A stretch of DNA of 64,000 nt from Bacillus nakamurai (GTDB lineage Bacteria > Bacillota > Bacilli > Bacillales > Bacillaceae): assembly GCF_001584325.1 (NCBI RefSeq), contig NZ_LSAZ01000005.1, positions 1-64,000 of the forward strand. The letters are read 5' to 3'. The position numbers and the translations under genes are program-made. This document shows, in pieces, positions 41,892 to 51,309 of this stretch (within the stretch, counting starts at the first letter, position 1; every line of letters begins with the position of its first letter). The notes beneath the pieces were generated by a model. The model was not told the origin of the DNA. It saw nothing but the letters and a program-made list of their open reading frames with translations, and did not search any database.

Positions 41892-42770
41892 ATGAATACA
41901 ATCGAAAAGCAAAAACATAAGAAATTTAAAGTGAAAAAGATCGTACAAGTCATCATGGTCATTATTGGCGGGATTATAGCGGCATATGGATTAGAAACAG
42001 TATTGATTCCAAACAGTGTATCTGATGGAGGGGTGACCGGTCTCAGCATTGTCGGTTCACAACTGTTTCATTTACCGCTGGGGATTTTGATTGCAGTGAT
42101 AAATATACCGTTTGTCTGGTTAGGATATAAGCAAATTGGGAAAAGCTTTGCGTTATTATCAATTATCGGAATCGCCTCACTCGCTGCCGGTACAAGTTTT
42201 TTTCACCACACTCCAGCTATCATAGAGGGCGATACCTTGTTAATAACTGTTGTTGGCGGGATTATCCTTGGATTGGGAATGGGGTTGGCATTGCGCAATG
42301 GCGGCGCACTAGATGGAATTGATATGCTTGCCGTGCTGCTATCCCGAAAATTACCGTTTGGAACGAGCGATCTCATTCTATTTCTAAACATTTTTGTGTT
42401 TATTTTTGTTTCTACTGTATTCGGCTTGCAAGGAGCTTTACTTTCAGTCATTGCTTACTACATTGCATCCAAAGTCATTCATGTTGTTGAAGAAGGTTTA
42501 AGCGGTTCTAAAACTTTTCAAATCATTACCACTCAACCTGAATTAATGGTTGAGACAATACGTGATGAATTAGGCCGAAGCGCCACCTATAAAGAAGCTT
42601 ACGGCGGTTTTTCCCACGAGAAATTTAAAGAAATCACATGTGTCATCAACCGTTTAGAAGAAACCAAACTAAAGGAAATTATTAATGATATTGATAAACA
42701 TGCTTTTGTTACCGTATATGACGTAGCTGAAGTGAAGGGCAGTAATTTTAGAAAACTTAATAATCATTAG
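41892..42770 (+). CDS. YitT-family membrane protein
   Basis: A 292-residue protein. The YitT-type membrane domain with about five spans starts VQVIMVIIGGIIAAYGLE and has the conserved NSVSDGGVTGLS and RNGGALDGIDMLA. A C-terminal DUF2179 domain follows (ELGRSATYKEAYGGFSHE). Several paralogues exist in B. subtilis; I cannot assign one, nor a substrate. Confidence 0.82.
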   Translation: MNTIEKQKHKKFKVKKIVQVIMVIIGGIIAAYGLETVLIPNSVSDGGVTGLSIVGSQLFHLPLGILIAVINIPFVWLGYKQIGKSFALLSIIGIASLAAGTSFFHHTPAIIEGDTLLITVVGGIILGLGMGLALRNGGALDGIDMLAVLLSRKLPFGTSDLILFLNIFVFIFVSTVFGLQGALLSVIAYYIASKVIHVVEEGLSGSKTFQIITTQPELMVETIRDELGRSATYKEAYGGFSHEKFKEITCVINRLEETKLKEIINDIDKHAFVTVYDVAEVKGSNFRKLNNH

Positions 42771-42796
42771 AAAAAAATATAACTTATAACTAAATG

Positions 42797-42823
42797 AGAG
42801 TTACCGTTTTAAACGGTAACTCT
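42797..42823. terminator. Bidirectional terminator
   Basis: Perfect 13-base arms AGAGTTACCGTTT and AAACGGTAACTCT around a single base, between convergent genes. Confidence 0.85.
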
Positions 42824-42853
42824 TTATCTTTTAAAGAGTGCGGTGTAAGAAAT

Positions 42854-43717
42854 CTAAGATATCTGCTTGCAGTTCTTTATGATACTCCTCCCGATTAAAC
42901 CCAATCGGATCTGTGAAGGAGGAAATGCCTCGTTTTGCATATGATCGGGAAAGGGGCTGAGGAATGAGAAATGTCCCCCGTTTTTCACAACTTTATGGCG
43001 GATTTTATTTTGATCGGAGATTCTTTTTACTACAAACTCAGCATGAAAAAATGGGGTGATGGTATCCTTTTCTCCTGTCAGCATGAAGATAGGAATATCT
43101 ACTTTCTGCAATGATCCTTTTTCTCTGAACCATCCGGCCGCCGGAGCTAAAAGGATGATTGATTGAACACGGTCGTCATGTACAATATGTAACTCGTGAG
43201 GCTTTTGATCTGATGATTCATGCGGAAAAGATGCGGGAACTCCCCCTGCCGCCGCCAGTGCGGTATATCCTCCCATTGAATGGCCGATCAGGCAAATGGC
43301 ATTTGATTTAATAGATGACGAATAACTGCTCTCCTTTAATATCCAGTCTATCACTGTGTGTATGTGCTGAGGGCGGTTCCTTAGATTTTCTTCGGTCCCA
43401 GACAACGTATTATCTTCTCGATTATTAAACGGATGTTGAGGTATGACGGCTATGAATCCATTACGTGCAAGAAACTGAGCGATGGTTCGATAAGCAAACG
43501 GTGTGCTTCCGTCACCGTGAGAAATGATCACTAGCGGAAATTTTCCATTCGCAAGAGGAGCATCTTTCGCTATTTTTAACTGATAAGGCCCTATTTGTTC
43601 TGCTTTTTCTTCAGTGTGTGCAGGATACATCATCATCAGCGGAATGGCTGTTCTATCATTTTTTATATTCATAAACTGAAAACCCGCAGAGAACTGTTCA
43701 TTTTTTCTATCTTCCAA
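42854..43717 (-). CDS. Alpha/beta hydrolase (dienelactone/PAF-AH-like)
   Basis: A 287-residue alpha/beta hydrolase. The nucleophile elbow is IGHSMGGYTALAA. An oxyanion region VIISHGDGSTPFAY comes earlier. The Asp (GEKDTITP) and His (NGGHFSF) of the triad follow. The layout resembles PAF-acetylhydrolase or dienelactone hydrolase-like enzymes. The start is TTG at 43717 after AAGGGGGA. Substrate unknown. Confidence 0.8.
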   Translation of the reverse strand: MEDRKNEQFSAGFQFMNIKNDRTAIPLMMMYPAHTEEKAEQIGPYQLKIAKDAPLANGKFPLVIISHGDGSTPFAYRTIAQFLARNGFIAVIPQHPFNNREDNTLSGTEENLRNRPQHIHTVIDWILKESSYSSSIKSNAICLIGHSMGGYTALAAAGGVPASFPHESSDQKPHELHIVHDDRVQSIILLAPAAGWFREKGSLQKVDIPIFMLTGEKDTITPFFHAEFVVKRISDQNKIRHKVVKNGGHFSFLSPFPDHMQNEAFPPSQIRLGLIGRSIIKNCKQIS

Positions 43718-43919
43718 TTACTTAATCCCCCTTCCCCTCATTGAAAACTTTATCACTTATGCTGTTGAATTATACCATCCGTTTGGCCACGCACGCTGAT
43801 AAGATTTTTTCCAGTTTACAGGTTGTAAGCATGATTTCTCTGCCATTCTACAAGCTGATAGAAGCTATGATATAATTTACATAAAACCCAATAAAAGATG
43901 GGATTTTAGGGGGATCATG

Positions 43920-44606
43920 ATGATTGGAATACTTGCTGGCATGGGGCCGAGATCAACCGGTCCATTTATTGATAAAGTTGTAGACAAGTGTCAAACCATT
44001 TATGGCGCGGCAAATGACATTGATTATCCGCACATGATGATTTATTCATGTCCAACGCCTTTCTATATTGATCAGCCGATTGATCACTCTGAGATGGAAA
44101 AAGCAATTATACACGGTATCCGCAAACTTGAACAAACAGGCGTTGATTTTATTGCGATGCCTTGTAATACCGCCCACATCTATTTTAACCAGTTACAGCA
44201 GTCCGCTTCCGTACCTCTATTAAACATGATTGATGAAACAATAAAAAAGATCCCTGAGAACTCAAAAAAAATTGCTTTATTGGCTACTGAGCCGACCATG
44301 CAGTCTGGAATGTTTCAACATGCTTTTTTGAAACATGGGTTTGAGTATGTCCACAAGGATCATTGGCAGTCTGATGTGAATCAAATCCTATCCAACATTA
44401 AAAAAGGCCACATCCATGAATCCCGTCAATTATGGGAAAGCTTTTCTTCGGAATTAGCTGAAACAATTGATGCAGCTGTCATTGCTTGTACAGATTTAAA
44501 TATAGTGACTGATACAGGCCAAAAAAATATAAGCTTCATTGATTCTTCCGCTTGTCTCGCTGAGGCTGTTGTATATAAGTATTTATCATTGACGGATCAT
44601 TGTTAA
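43920..44606 (+). CDS. Aspartate/glutamate racemase family protein
   Basis: A 228-residue Asp/Glu racemase-fold enzyme. It starts MIGILAGMGPRSTGPF. The first catalytic Cys is in IAMPCNTAHIYF, and the second is in VIACTDLNIV. The second of two adjacent ATGs (43917, 43920) is better placed after AGGGGGA. It could supply D-amino acids; the substrate is not decided by the sequence. Confidence 0.85.
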   Translation: MIGILAGMGPRSTGPFIDKVVDKCQTIYGAANDIDYPHMMIYSCPTPFYIDQPIDHSEMEKAIIHGIRKLEQTGVDFIAMPCNTAHIYFNQLQQSASVPLLNMIDETIKKIPENSKKIALLATEPTMQSGMFQHAFLKHGFEYVHKDHWQSDVNQILSNIKKGHIHESRQLWESFSSELAETIDAAVIACTDLNIVTDTGQKNISFIDSSACLAEAVVYKYLSLTDHC

Positions 44607-44652
44607 TAGGCATTTCCTAAGAAAATTCAACTTGAAAAGGAGAGGGGATTTC

Positions 44653-45159
44653 ATGACAAATCCCGCATTACAGCTGTATGACTATCATATCTGGGCAAAT
44701 AAACAAATCTTCAGTCGGCTCAAGGAGCTTCCGAAGGATGTGTACCATCAAGAAGTTGAAAGTGTGTTTCCATCGATAGCCGGTGTACTGGCTCATGTGT
44801 ATCTGTCGGATGTAGGGTGGATTGACGTGTTTTTAGGCAAGGATACGCTGAGGTCAGCAGAAGAGCGAAAAGAGGAAATCGTCTCCAAGGATATAGAAGA
44901 GATGGAAGTGATGTTTTTTGAATTATCTGACTGTTATAAATCGTTCCTTCAGCCAGACGAAAATATCAATCAGCCTCTCGTGATCGAACATCCTTCTGGT
45001 GATGTGATGAAAACGAGTGTGTCCGACATGGTGCTCCATGTTGTGAATCACGGGACATATCACCGCGGCAATATAACAGCGATGCTCAGACAGATGGGCT
45101 ATGCTTCTGTTTCGACAGATTACGGCGTTTATTTATATGTAAAAACAAAGGAAGAGTAA
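44653..45159 (+). CDS. DinB/YfiT-like metal-dependent protein
   Basis: A 168-residue four-helix-bundle protein of the DinB superfamily. Three His ligands are expected at YDYHIWANKQIF (helix 1), HVYLSDVGW and HVVNHGTYHRG. Relatives include bacillithiol S-transferases and putative repair-linked proteins. ATG 44653 follows GAGAGGGG. It ends at a terminator. Confidence 0.82.
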   Translation: MTNPALQLYDYHIWANKQIFSRLKELPKDVYHQEVESVFPSIAGVLAHVYLSDVGWIDVFLGKDTLRSAEERKEEIVSKDIEEMEVMFFELSDCYKSFLQPDENINQPLVIEHPSGDVMKTSVSDMVLHVVNHGTYHRGNITAMLRQMGYASVSTDYGVYLYVKTKEE

Positions 45160-45161
45160 GA

Positions 45162-45187
45162 AAGACAGTCATCACGACTGTCTTTTT
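45162..45187 (+). terminator. Terminator after DinB-like gene
   Basis: AAGACAGTC pairs with GACTGTCTT with loop ATCAC, then TTTTC. Confidence 0.85.
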
Positions 45188-45318
45188 TCTTTTATCCGAA
45201 GCGGTTTATACACTTTTACATAAACACACAGCGCATTCAGCAGCAGCAATGCGCTTGTGATGAGAAATACATATTTGATTCCTGCATGGTTTTGTCTCCT
45301 TGAAATTTCTCGGCTATT
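45172..45318 (-). pseudogene. C-terminal relic of an MFS transporter
   Basis: The minus strand reads, between stops, a 48-residue frame containing HAGIKYVFLITSALLLLNAL and VYVKVYKPLRIKEK. This looks like the last membrane helix and basic tail of a major facilitator exporter. No start or upstream helices remain. The rest of the gene is deleted. Confidence 0.5.
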
Positions 45319-45413
45319 TCAGACACAAAGCTGATTCAGAAGACAGCTTCCGGCTTATGATTGAAGATTTTATTGTATCCGTTTCAAAAAAGTAAAAAAG
45401 GGAGAGATCATAT

Positions 45414-46154
45414 ATGAAAATAGCTTCAGGCATTGAAACCATTGAGTTGGTAATGGATATGATGGGGCAGAAAAGTGTTATCCATCCGGCACTGATATGG
45501 GATAACAACGAAGTCCTTTTAGTGGATACGGGAATTCCCGGCCAACTTGAAGAGATTCGCGAAGCAATGGAAAAGGCCGGGGTGTCTTTTGACAAGCTGA
45601 CCAAAGTGATTTTGACGCATCAGGACATCGACCACGTCGGCAGTCTTTCCGGCATCATAAAAGCGGCTGATCATCACATTGAAGTGCTCGCACATGAAGA
45701 CGACAAGCCTTATATCGAAGGGGACAAGCCGCTGATCAAGATGAACCCTGAACGAATGGCGAACATGTTTGAGTCTCTTCCTGAGGAACAGCGTCAGAAA
45801 ATAAAAGCACTGTTCGATACACCGATTGACGCAAAAGTGGACAATATAATCAGCGATGGTGACGTGCTGCCTTACTGCGGAGGAATTACGGTTATCTTTA
45901 CTCCGGGACACACTCCCGGCCATATCAGTTTGTATCATCACCAAAGCAAGACGCTGATTGCAGGGGATGCTCTTGTGGCTGAAAACAGCGTCCTTGCGGG
46001 ACCTAGTCCGCGTGCAACGATTGATATGGAGATGGCTTTACAGTCCATTAAAAAATTCACAGAATTTGATATTGAAACCGTCGTCTGTTATCACGGCGGC
46101 GTTGTGAAAGACAATGTCAATCAGCAGCTTTCAGCGTTGACTGAGTCATTATAA
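45414..46154 (+). CDS. MBL-fold metallohydrolase
   Basis: A 246-residue metallo-beta-lactamase-fold protein. The metal motif is LTHQDIDHVGS. Later ligands are in FTPGHTPGHISL, AGDALV and CYHGG. The length fits quorum-quenching-lactonase or YflN-like hydrolases. Its substrate is unknown. The ATG follows AGGGAGAG, and it has a terminator shared with the convergent gntR-type gene. Confidence 0.82.
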   Translation: MKIASGIETIELVMDMMGQKSVIHPALIWDNNEVLLVDTGIPGQLEEIREAMEKAGVSFDKLTKVILTHQDIDHVGSLSGIIKAADHHIEVLAHEDDKPYIEGDKPLIKMNPERMANMFESLPEEQRQKIKALFDTPIDAKVDNIISDGDVLPYCGGITVIFTPGHTPGHISLYHHQSKTLIAGDALVAENSVLAGPSPRATIDMEMALQSIKKFTEFDIETVVCYHGGVVKDNVNQQLSALTESL

Positions 46155-46157
46155 GAG

Positions 46158-46197
46158 CAAAAAAAGCTAAATCATATGAGTGATTTGGCTTTTTTTC
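46158..46197. terminator. Bidirectional terminator MBL gene / GntR gene
   Basis: AAAAAAGCTAAATCA pairs with TGATTTGGCTTTTTT with one wobble; A and T tracts on both sides. Confidence 0.8.
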
Positions 46198-46203
46198 ATG
46201 TTT

Positions 46204-46866
46204 TTAAGACATCTCTTGCAGACGCTTTAAACTGTTTTTCCAATTTGCTTCAATGGCTTCTAAGGCAGCGGCAGCATCTTGTTTTTCGATCGCGCTGATA
46301 ATGTCTGCGTGTTCATTATACGATCTGGTCAATGCATCATCTTCGCTGAAATAACGGATTTCCATTCTTTGTATTTTGACTTTCAGGCTCACAAGCAGTT
46401 TGTGAAGCTCAGGGTTGTCCGCCAGCAGGATGATGTGATGATGAAATGCGTTGTCTGCTTCGAGAATGGCCATTTTATCGCCATCTTTCATCGTTTGAAG
46501 CAGATTTTCATTAAGCTGCTTCAGTTCCTGAATCACGTCGGGGGTCATATGCGGGAGGGACTTTTGCAAAGCAAGTTTTTCGAGTGTCCAGACAATGGAA
46601 TAGAAGTTTTCCGCTTCTTTTAATTCAATTGGAGCCACCAGTGTCCATCTGTTTGCTTTTGTTATGACCAATCCGTCATCTTCCAATCTCAATAACGCTT
46701 CCCGTATCGGAGTGCGGCTGATTCCCAATGTTTCCGATAGCTCCTTGTCCTTTAATTTTGTTTCCGGCATGAGCTTTCCCGTGATGATCCAGTTTCTGAG
46801 CGTATGATACACTTCGTCCCGCATGATGGTTCTTTTTAATACAGGTTCCTTTTTCTGATTATTCAA
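46204..46866 (-). CDS. GntR-family regulator with FCD domain
   Basis: A 220-residue regulator. The N-terminal winged helix (DKELSETLGISRTPIREALLRLEDDGLV) is GntR-type, and the C-terminal all-helical FCD domain has DNAFHHHIILLADNP with metal-binding His. Such proteins sense organic acids. The start is TTG at 46866 after GAGGTG. A palindrome just upstream is a likely autoregulatory site. The target is not evident. Confidence 0.85.
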   Translation of the reverse strand: MNNQKKEPVLKRTIMRDEVYHTLRNWIITGKLMPETKLKDKELSETLGISRTPIREALLRLEDDGLVITKANRWTLVAPIELKEAENFYSIVWTLEKLALQKSLPHMTPDVIQELKQLNENLLQTMKDGDKMAILEADNAFHHHIILLADNPELHKLLVSLKVKIQRMEIRYFSEDDALTRSYNEHADIISAIEKQDAAAALEAIEANWKNSLKRLQEMS

Positions 46867-46884
46867 TTGAACACCTCATGAATC

Positions 46885-46905
46885 GTAATATACTTCATAT
46901 ATTAC
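46885..46905. promoter_or_regulatory. Operator-like palindrome upstream of GntR gene
   Basis: GTAATATA and TATATTAC form perfect eight-base arms around CTTCA, 19 bases upstream of the gene's start. The size suits a GntR dimer. Confidence 0.6.
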
Positions 46906-46954
46906 TTGCATTTTACCACAATCCAAAGGCAGTTAAGAAATGAAGAGGTGATGT

Positions 46955-48499
46955 CTAAGAATGAATCGAACCTAAGTGTTTCACCTCAATATTCTGAAAC
47001 TCGGCGGAGCCGCCTTCAGAAAAGAGAGTGATTCCTTGATCCTCGGATTTCGGAAAGACTTCATTTGTGAAAACGGTTTTTCCATCGTCCATAAAGACTT
47101 CAATGCTTGTTTTGTCCGCGAGAATCTTCAAATGAACGTGTTGCTTGCTGCCATCAAAGGGAGCTTTGCTTTCGGTGTATGCCTCGCTTTTGTCGGGCTG
47201 ATTTATAAACGACCTGTTGACATAAGCATAGCCGTCTTCTGCTGAAATACCGACGTCAATATGCCGCTTTTGGTCTGATGATTCTCTGAGTCTTACGCCC
47301 GCGTTTTTGATATCTGACCAAACCATATCCATCTCCAGCTGATACGTGGCGCCCTTGATGGGCAATGTTTCAGAGCCATTGACCTTCATGTCTTTTATTT
47401 TGTCAGTAGAAGAGGTTAATTGACTCAATGTTTCAACAGGCTCTGAGATGAGGCTGTATGAGCCGCCGTCCTGATGCTGAAGACGGATTTCACGTACGAT
47501 CGAGTCTGTGCCGTTAAAGCCGCTCTGTAATGTCGGTGTTTCATTGGGATAATCCCAATTGTTCATCCATGCCAGCGCATACCGCTTTGTCAATGGATCT
47601 GTACTTTTGCCGTCTTCGAATGTGACGCCGCCGTACCAATCAAAGCCGTAATCCAGCCATTGCGGTTCGGATTGATCGGCAGAAAATTCTTTTCCGTCAA
47701 AGTTTCCGGTCCAATAGGCGTACGTATTCGGTTTGCCCTGCGGCTTGCCGTTTGCGCTCGCACCAAGAATCCACTTGTACGTCCCGTCATCAGCCCGCAT
47801 CATATAAAGGTCGGGACATTCAACAATACCGATCTCACGGGTAACAAAGCCGCCTGAATACTGCCAATCCTTTAAATTGGGAGATTCGTAGAAGCCGATC
47901 TTTTCTCCTTCAGCCATGGCCATCACCCATTTTCCGTCCTGTTCATCCCAAATGACTTTCGGGTCCCGGAAATCCTTTGTGCCCGGATTTTTCATAATTG
48001 GCTGGTCACTATAGGATGTAAATGTTTTCCCTTTATCCGTGCTGTACCATAAATATTGCTCCTGATTTTTGGTTTTGGCGGAGGGCTGCGTCACAATGGC
48101 CACAAGCGCGTTTTTGCCGAAGCCTGCCGTGTTGTCTTTATCAATGACAACGGAACCGGACCAGATGTCGCCGTTCGGATTTGTATACTTTGGAATGGCT
48201 GTGCCTTCGTCTGTCCAGTGCACCAAGTCCTCTGATACGGCGTGCCGCCATTCTGTGCCGTTGCCGTCCGGATAATCATGATTATAAAGATAGTAGTAAT
48301 GATATTTTCCCTCAAAAAAAATCGGTTTTTGGGGATCGTTTTTCCATTTGTCCGGGGTTGTAAAATGAAACGCCGCCCGGTCGTCCGTCTCTTGCGTTGG
48401 TTTTGTTTTTGAAGAGTGGTTGCCTTTATCCGGCAGTAAGCCGACAAACAAGAATGCTCCCAAAAACACCAGTGCTGTAATGGACCATTTTCGTGCCAT
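46955..48499 (-). CDS. levB: Endolevanase LevB (GH32)
   Basis: LevB cuts levan internally to short fructans. GH32 motifs are seen: the nucleophile region WKNDPQKPIFFEGKYHYYY, RDPKVIW (transition-state Asp) and the acid/base in IVECPDLYMM. A C-terminal beta-sandwich follows. An N-terminal hydrophobic segment (WSITALVFLGAFLFVGLL) anchors or exports it. At 514 residues it matches B. subtilis LevB/YveB. It lies downstream of sacB, separated by a hairpin, so the two genes share sucrose control. Confidence 0.93.
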   Translation of the reverse strand: MARKWSITALVFLGAFLFVGLLPDKGNHSSKTKPTQETDDRAAFHFTTPDKWKNDPQKPIFFEGKYHYYYLYNHDYPDGNGTEWRHAVSEDLVHWTDEGTAIPKYTNPNGDIWSGSVVIDKDNTAGFGKNALVAIVTQPSAKTKNQEQYLWYSTDKGKTFTSYSDQPIMKNPGTKDFRDPKVIWDEQDGKWVMAMAEGEKIGFYESPNLKDWQYSGGFVTREIGIVECPDLYMMRADDGTYKWILGASANGKPQGKPNTYAYWTGNFDGKEFSADQSEPQWLDYGFDWYGGVTFEDGKSTDPLTKRYALAWMNNWDYPNETPTLQSGFNGTDSIVREIRLQHQDGGSYSLISEPVETLSQLTSSTDKIKDMKVNGSETLPIKGATYQLEMDMVWSDIKNAGVRLRESSDQKRHIDVGISAEDGYAYVNRSFINQPDKSEAYTESKAPFDGSKQHVHLKILADKTSIEVFMDDGKTVFTNEVFPKSEDQGITLFSEGGSAEFQNIEVKHLGSIHS

Positions 48500-48532
48500 T
48501 AATCATTCACCGCCGATTTCGTTGAGAAATAA

Positions 48533-48565
48533 AAGAAAATGCCAATGGAGTATCGGCATTTTCTT
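48533..48565 (-). terminator. sacB-levB intergenic terminator/attenuator
   Basis: AAGAAAATGCC pairs with GGCATTTTCTT around a short loop; on the minus strand a T-rich run follows. It probably lowers levB relative to sacB. Confidence 0.7.
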
Positions 48566-48575
48566 TTTTCTTTTA

Positions 48576-49994
48576 TTAGTTGACCGTCAGTTGTCCTTGT
48601 TCAAGAATGCTGTTTTTCACAACGGATGTTTTCTTTCCTTTAATGTTCAGTAAGAAGCTTGGGGCAAACGTTGCCTGCTTGTCTGCAAAAAAGCCTCTGT
48701 TTGTCATGTAGCTTGTGATGACGACATTATTTTCTTTTGCTTGAGGTACTGCAAAGTGAGAGTAAGTAAAGGTCACGTCATTAGGATCCAGATCCATTTT
48801 CAGCACAAGGCCTGTTTTGTTCAGCGGTTTGTATGGACCAGTTAAGGAATTCGATACATAACCGAGCATATAAATGTCGTTAGATGTAATGCCGTCGATC
48901 GTCATTTTTGATCCTCGTGAATCAGTGAACAAATACCATTTTCCGTTCATTTTGAAGACATTCGCGCGTTCGATTTCATCTGTTACCGTATTAGAAGTAA
49001 TCAGCGGCTTCATCACTTTTTTCAGTGTGTAGTCGTCGTTTAATTCAACGATGCCGAGTGCGCCGTTCGCTAATTCCGCATCACGTTTTTTAGCGCTTTG
49101 CTGAAGCTTCTGACTTTCCTTGCGGAAGAAGCTTGTACTGCCGCCATAGTATGCTTTGTTAAATAAAGATTCCTCGCCTTGGTATCCGTCTTCTGTTCCC
49201 GTGTTTGATTCGAATACAAGATATTTGCGGCCTTTATCTTCAACGTAATGAGGGTCTCTCAGCGTATGGTTGTCGCCTGATGTGTAATTGCCTTCATCGA
49301 TAAACTGTTGGACGTTCTGATATAATTTTCCGTCGCCGTCAAAAATCGTTTTATAATCTTCTACTCCGTTGATGGTGAGAGAGGTATCCGATTTTGATAC
49401 ATTTACCTGTGCTGTCGTCAATGTTTGTTTTCCGTAATGTTTACCTGAGAAGTTGGTGTAGAACAAACGGATTTTTCCGTCGGATGTAAATGTTGCTGAG
49501 CCTGACCATTCTTGCGTCTGATCTTTTAGGATGGAGTCATTGGCATCGAACTTATCGCTGTCTTTAAAGACACGGCCCGCGTTTTTCCAGCCGTCAATCG
49601 AATTGTCGCCGACTTTTTGATAAAACATGTAGATCGATGTATCATCTGCGTCTTTCGGATTTCCGGCCAGAGCAAACACGATGTGGTAGCCGTTGTAATC
49701 AGCGACTGTTCCGTCAGCGTTTTGCAGCGGCCAGCTGTCCCAGACATCCAGACCTTTTGCGGAAGAAATATTTTTAATCGTTGATTGATCAAATTGAGGC
49801 ACTTGATATTTTTCGCTTTTTTGCTGTTCAGGGATTTGCAGCATATCATGGCGCGTAATATGGGAGATGCCGTACGTTTCTTTGTGTGCTTTTTGGTCAT
49901 TTTCTTTCGCGAACGCTTGGGAAGCGCCTCCTGCCAGCAAGGCAGTCGTAAAGGTCAGTATTGTTGCTTGTTTCACAATCTTTTTCATGTTCAT
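48576..49994 (-). CDS. sacB: Levansucrase SacB (GH68)
   Basis: SacB is a secreted enzyme that transfers fructosyl units from sucrose to build levan. It has a signal peptide MNMKKIVKQATILTF...SQAFA with cleavage near residue 29. The GH68 nucleophile is in VWDSWPLQNADG, the stabiliser in LRDPHYVED, and the acid/base Glu in TDEIERANVF. The length of 472 residues is one shorter than B. subtilis. Regulated by the sacR leader upstream. Confidence 0.97.
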   Translation of the reverse strand: MNMKKIVKQATILTFTTALLAGGASQAFAKENDQKAHKETYGISHITRHDMLQIPEQQKSEKYQVPQFDQSTIKNISSAKGLDVWDSWPLQNADGTVADYNGYHIVFALAGNPKDADDTSIYMFYQKVGDNSIDGWKNAGRVFKDSDKFDANDSILKDQTQEWSGSATFTSDGKIRLFYTNFSGKHYGKQTLTTAQVNVSKSDTSLTINGVEDYKTIFDGDGKLYQNVQQFIDEGNYTSGDNHTLRDPHYVEDKGRKYLVFESNTGTEDGYQGEESLFNKAYYGGSTSFFRKESQKLQQSAKKRDAELANGALGIVELNDDYTLKKVMKPLITSNTVTDEIERANVFKMNGKWYLFTDSRGSKMTIDGITSNDIYMLGYVSNSLTGPYKPLNKTGLVLKMDLDPNDVTFTYSHFAVPQAKENNVVITSYMTNRGFFADKQATFAPSFLLNIKGKKTSVVKNSILEQGQLTVN

Positions 49995-50068
49995 CCTTCA
50001 TGTCTCCTTTTTATGTACTGTTTTGTTTGTTGTGTCCTCCTGCTTTGATAGAGACAGGTCAGCTACGA

Positions 50069-50138
50069 AAAAAAGACCTAAAATATGTAAGGGGTGACGC
50101 CAAAGAATACACTTTGCCCTTAACACATTTTAGGTCTT
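50069..50138 (-). promoter_or_regulatory. sacR leader: sucrose-responsive terminator and RAT
   Basis: On the minus strand AAGACCTAAAATGTGT pairs with ACATATTTTAGGTCTT, followed by TTTTTCG: an intrinsic terminator ahead of sacB. Its left flank holds the GGGCAAAGTGTATTCTTTGG region that matches the B. subtilis sacB RNA antiterminator (RAT), which SacY-type proteins bind when sucrose is present. The 336-base sacB-yyaM gap is mostly this leader and the promoter. Confidence 0.88.
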
Positions 50139-50184
50139 GCCTGCTTAATCAGTAACAATCCTGCATTATTTGCTTTTCGAACTC

Positions 50185-50213
50185 ATTCTATTCGACTCTG
50201 ATTCGGATGACAA
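50185..50213 (-). promoter_or_regulatory. sacB promoter
   Basis: -35 TTGTCA (50208-50213) and -10 TAGAAT (50185-50190), minus strand, spacer 17. The transcript would start near 50178, 40 bases ahead of the sacR hairpin. Confidence 0.75.
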
Positions 50214-50308
50214 CTGGTCTATTTACCCCTTTTGAATTGATAGAAAATGAAAAAAGCCCTTGTAATATATGGGTCTATGAGACTAATCGGTTTTGATTGC
50301 TCAACAAA

Positions 50309-50331
50309 AACCTCTCTTAAACAAGAGAGGT
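50309..50331 (-). terminator. Terminator after yyaM-like gene
   Basis: AACCTCTCTT pairs with AAGAGAGGT, loop AAAC; TTTTTG follows on the minus strand. It overlaps the stop codon. Confidence 0.75.
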
Positions 50332-51242
50332 CATTTTTGCTTTTTTATGGATAATAAAGCGATTGTTCCTAAAATCAGCAGCGTCCCAAGCCATTCTGAT
50401 AATCCAAAGGGCACATGCAGCCATATGACCGCTAAAAAGGCTGCGGACAGGGGCTCTGCACAGGCGAGCAGGCTGGTTTCAGAGGCGCTCAAATATTTCA
50501 GGCTTTCCAGATAGCAATAGAAAGCAATGAGTGTTCCGAAAATGATGATAAACACAATGGCTGCATAAGCGGACAGCGACCATTGTCCTTCGAAATCCCA
50601 TGGCTGGCGGACAAAGCTGAGCGCGATTCCGCCGATCAGCATGCCCCAACCCACAACGATAGCCGATCCCCATTTCTTCAGAAGCTGGTGAGGCTGCAAT
50701 GTATAAAACGCCAGTGCAAATGCCGAGCTGATTCCCCAAAAGATCGCCCAGCCGGACATGGACAGGCTGCGGACATTTCCGTGTGTCACAAGGATAAATG
50801 TGCCTAAAACTGCCAGGAAGACAGCGAGCAGCTCTTTTCCTGAAGGAAGCCTTTTCGAACGAAGCGCTAAAAAACAAGTAATAATGGCAGGCCCTAAATA
50901 TTGAAGGACGGTAGCTGTGGCTGCATTGCCATGCTGAATAGCCGCAAAATAGGTGTATTGAACGCCTAACATACCGAAAATACCGAATAAGAGAAGGGAA
51001 AATCCGTCTCGTTTGTTTTTCCAGACAGCCCAGATACGCTGCTTTTCTTTTCGGTAAGCAATTCCCAGCAATAGTAAGCCTGACATCAATAAGCGCACTG
51101 AGGTTAACCACTCTGTGTTAAAATGCCGGTGCTGAAATAGATACTGGGCGACCGTTCCCGATACGCCCCATAATATAGCGCCGGTAAGAACCAGCACAAT
51201 TCCCGTTGTTCGTGAGTAAGAAATCGCTGCGTTTTTTTCCAA
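50331..51242 (-). CDS. yyaM: EamA/DMT-family exporter (YyaM-like)
   Basis: A 303-residue protein with ten membrane spans in two EamA repeats (GAILWGVSGTVAQYLF; WAIFWGISSAFALAFYT). Such proteins export amino acids or other metabolites. The start is TTG at 51242 after GGGGGA. In B. subtilis yyaM follows yyaL; here about 15 kb of accessory DNA separates them. The symbol rests on family, size and synteny. Confidence 0.7.
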   Translation of the reverse strand: MEKNAAISYSRTTGIVLVLTGAILWGVSGTVAQYLFQHRHFNTEWLTSVRLLMSGLLLLGIAYRKEKQRIWAVWKNKRDGFSLLLFGIFGMLGVQYTYFAAIQHGNAATATVLQYLGPAIITCFLALRSKRLPSGKELLAVFLAVLGTFILVTHGNVRSLSMSGWAIFWGISSAFALAFYTLQPHQLLKKWGSAIVVGWGMLIGGIALSFVRQPWDFEGQWSLSAYAAIVFIIIFGTLIAFYCYLESLKYLSASETSLLACAEPLSAAFLAVIWLHVPFGLSEWLGTLLILGTIALLSIKKQK

Positions 51243-51309
51243 TATAAAGTCCCCCGTATATCATGCTGCGAATGCTGTATTTACAGATTCTGAAAATTCG
51301 TCCTTCCGT

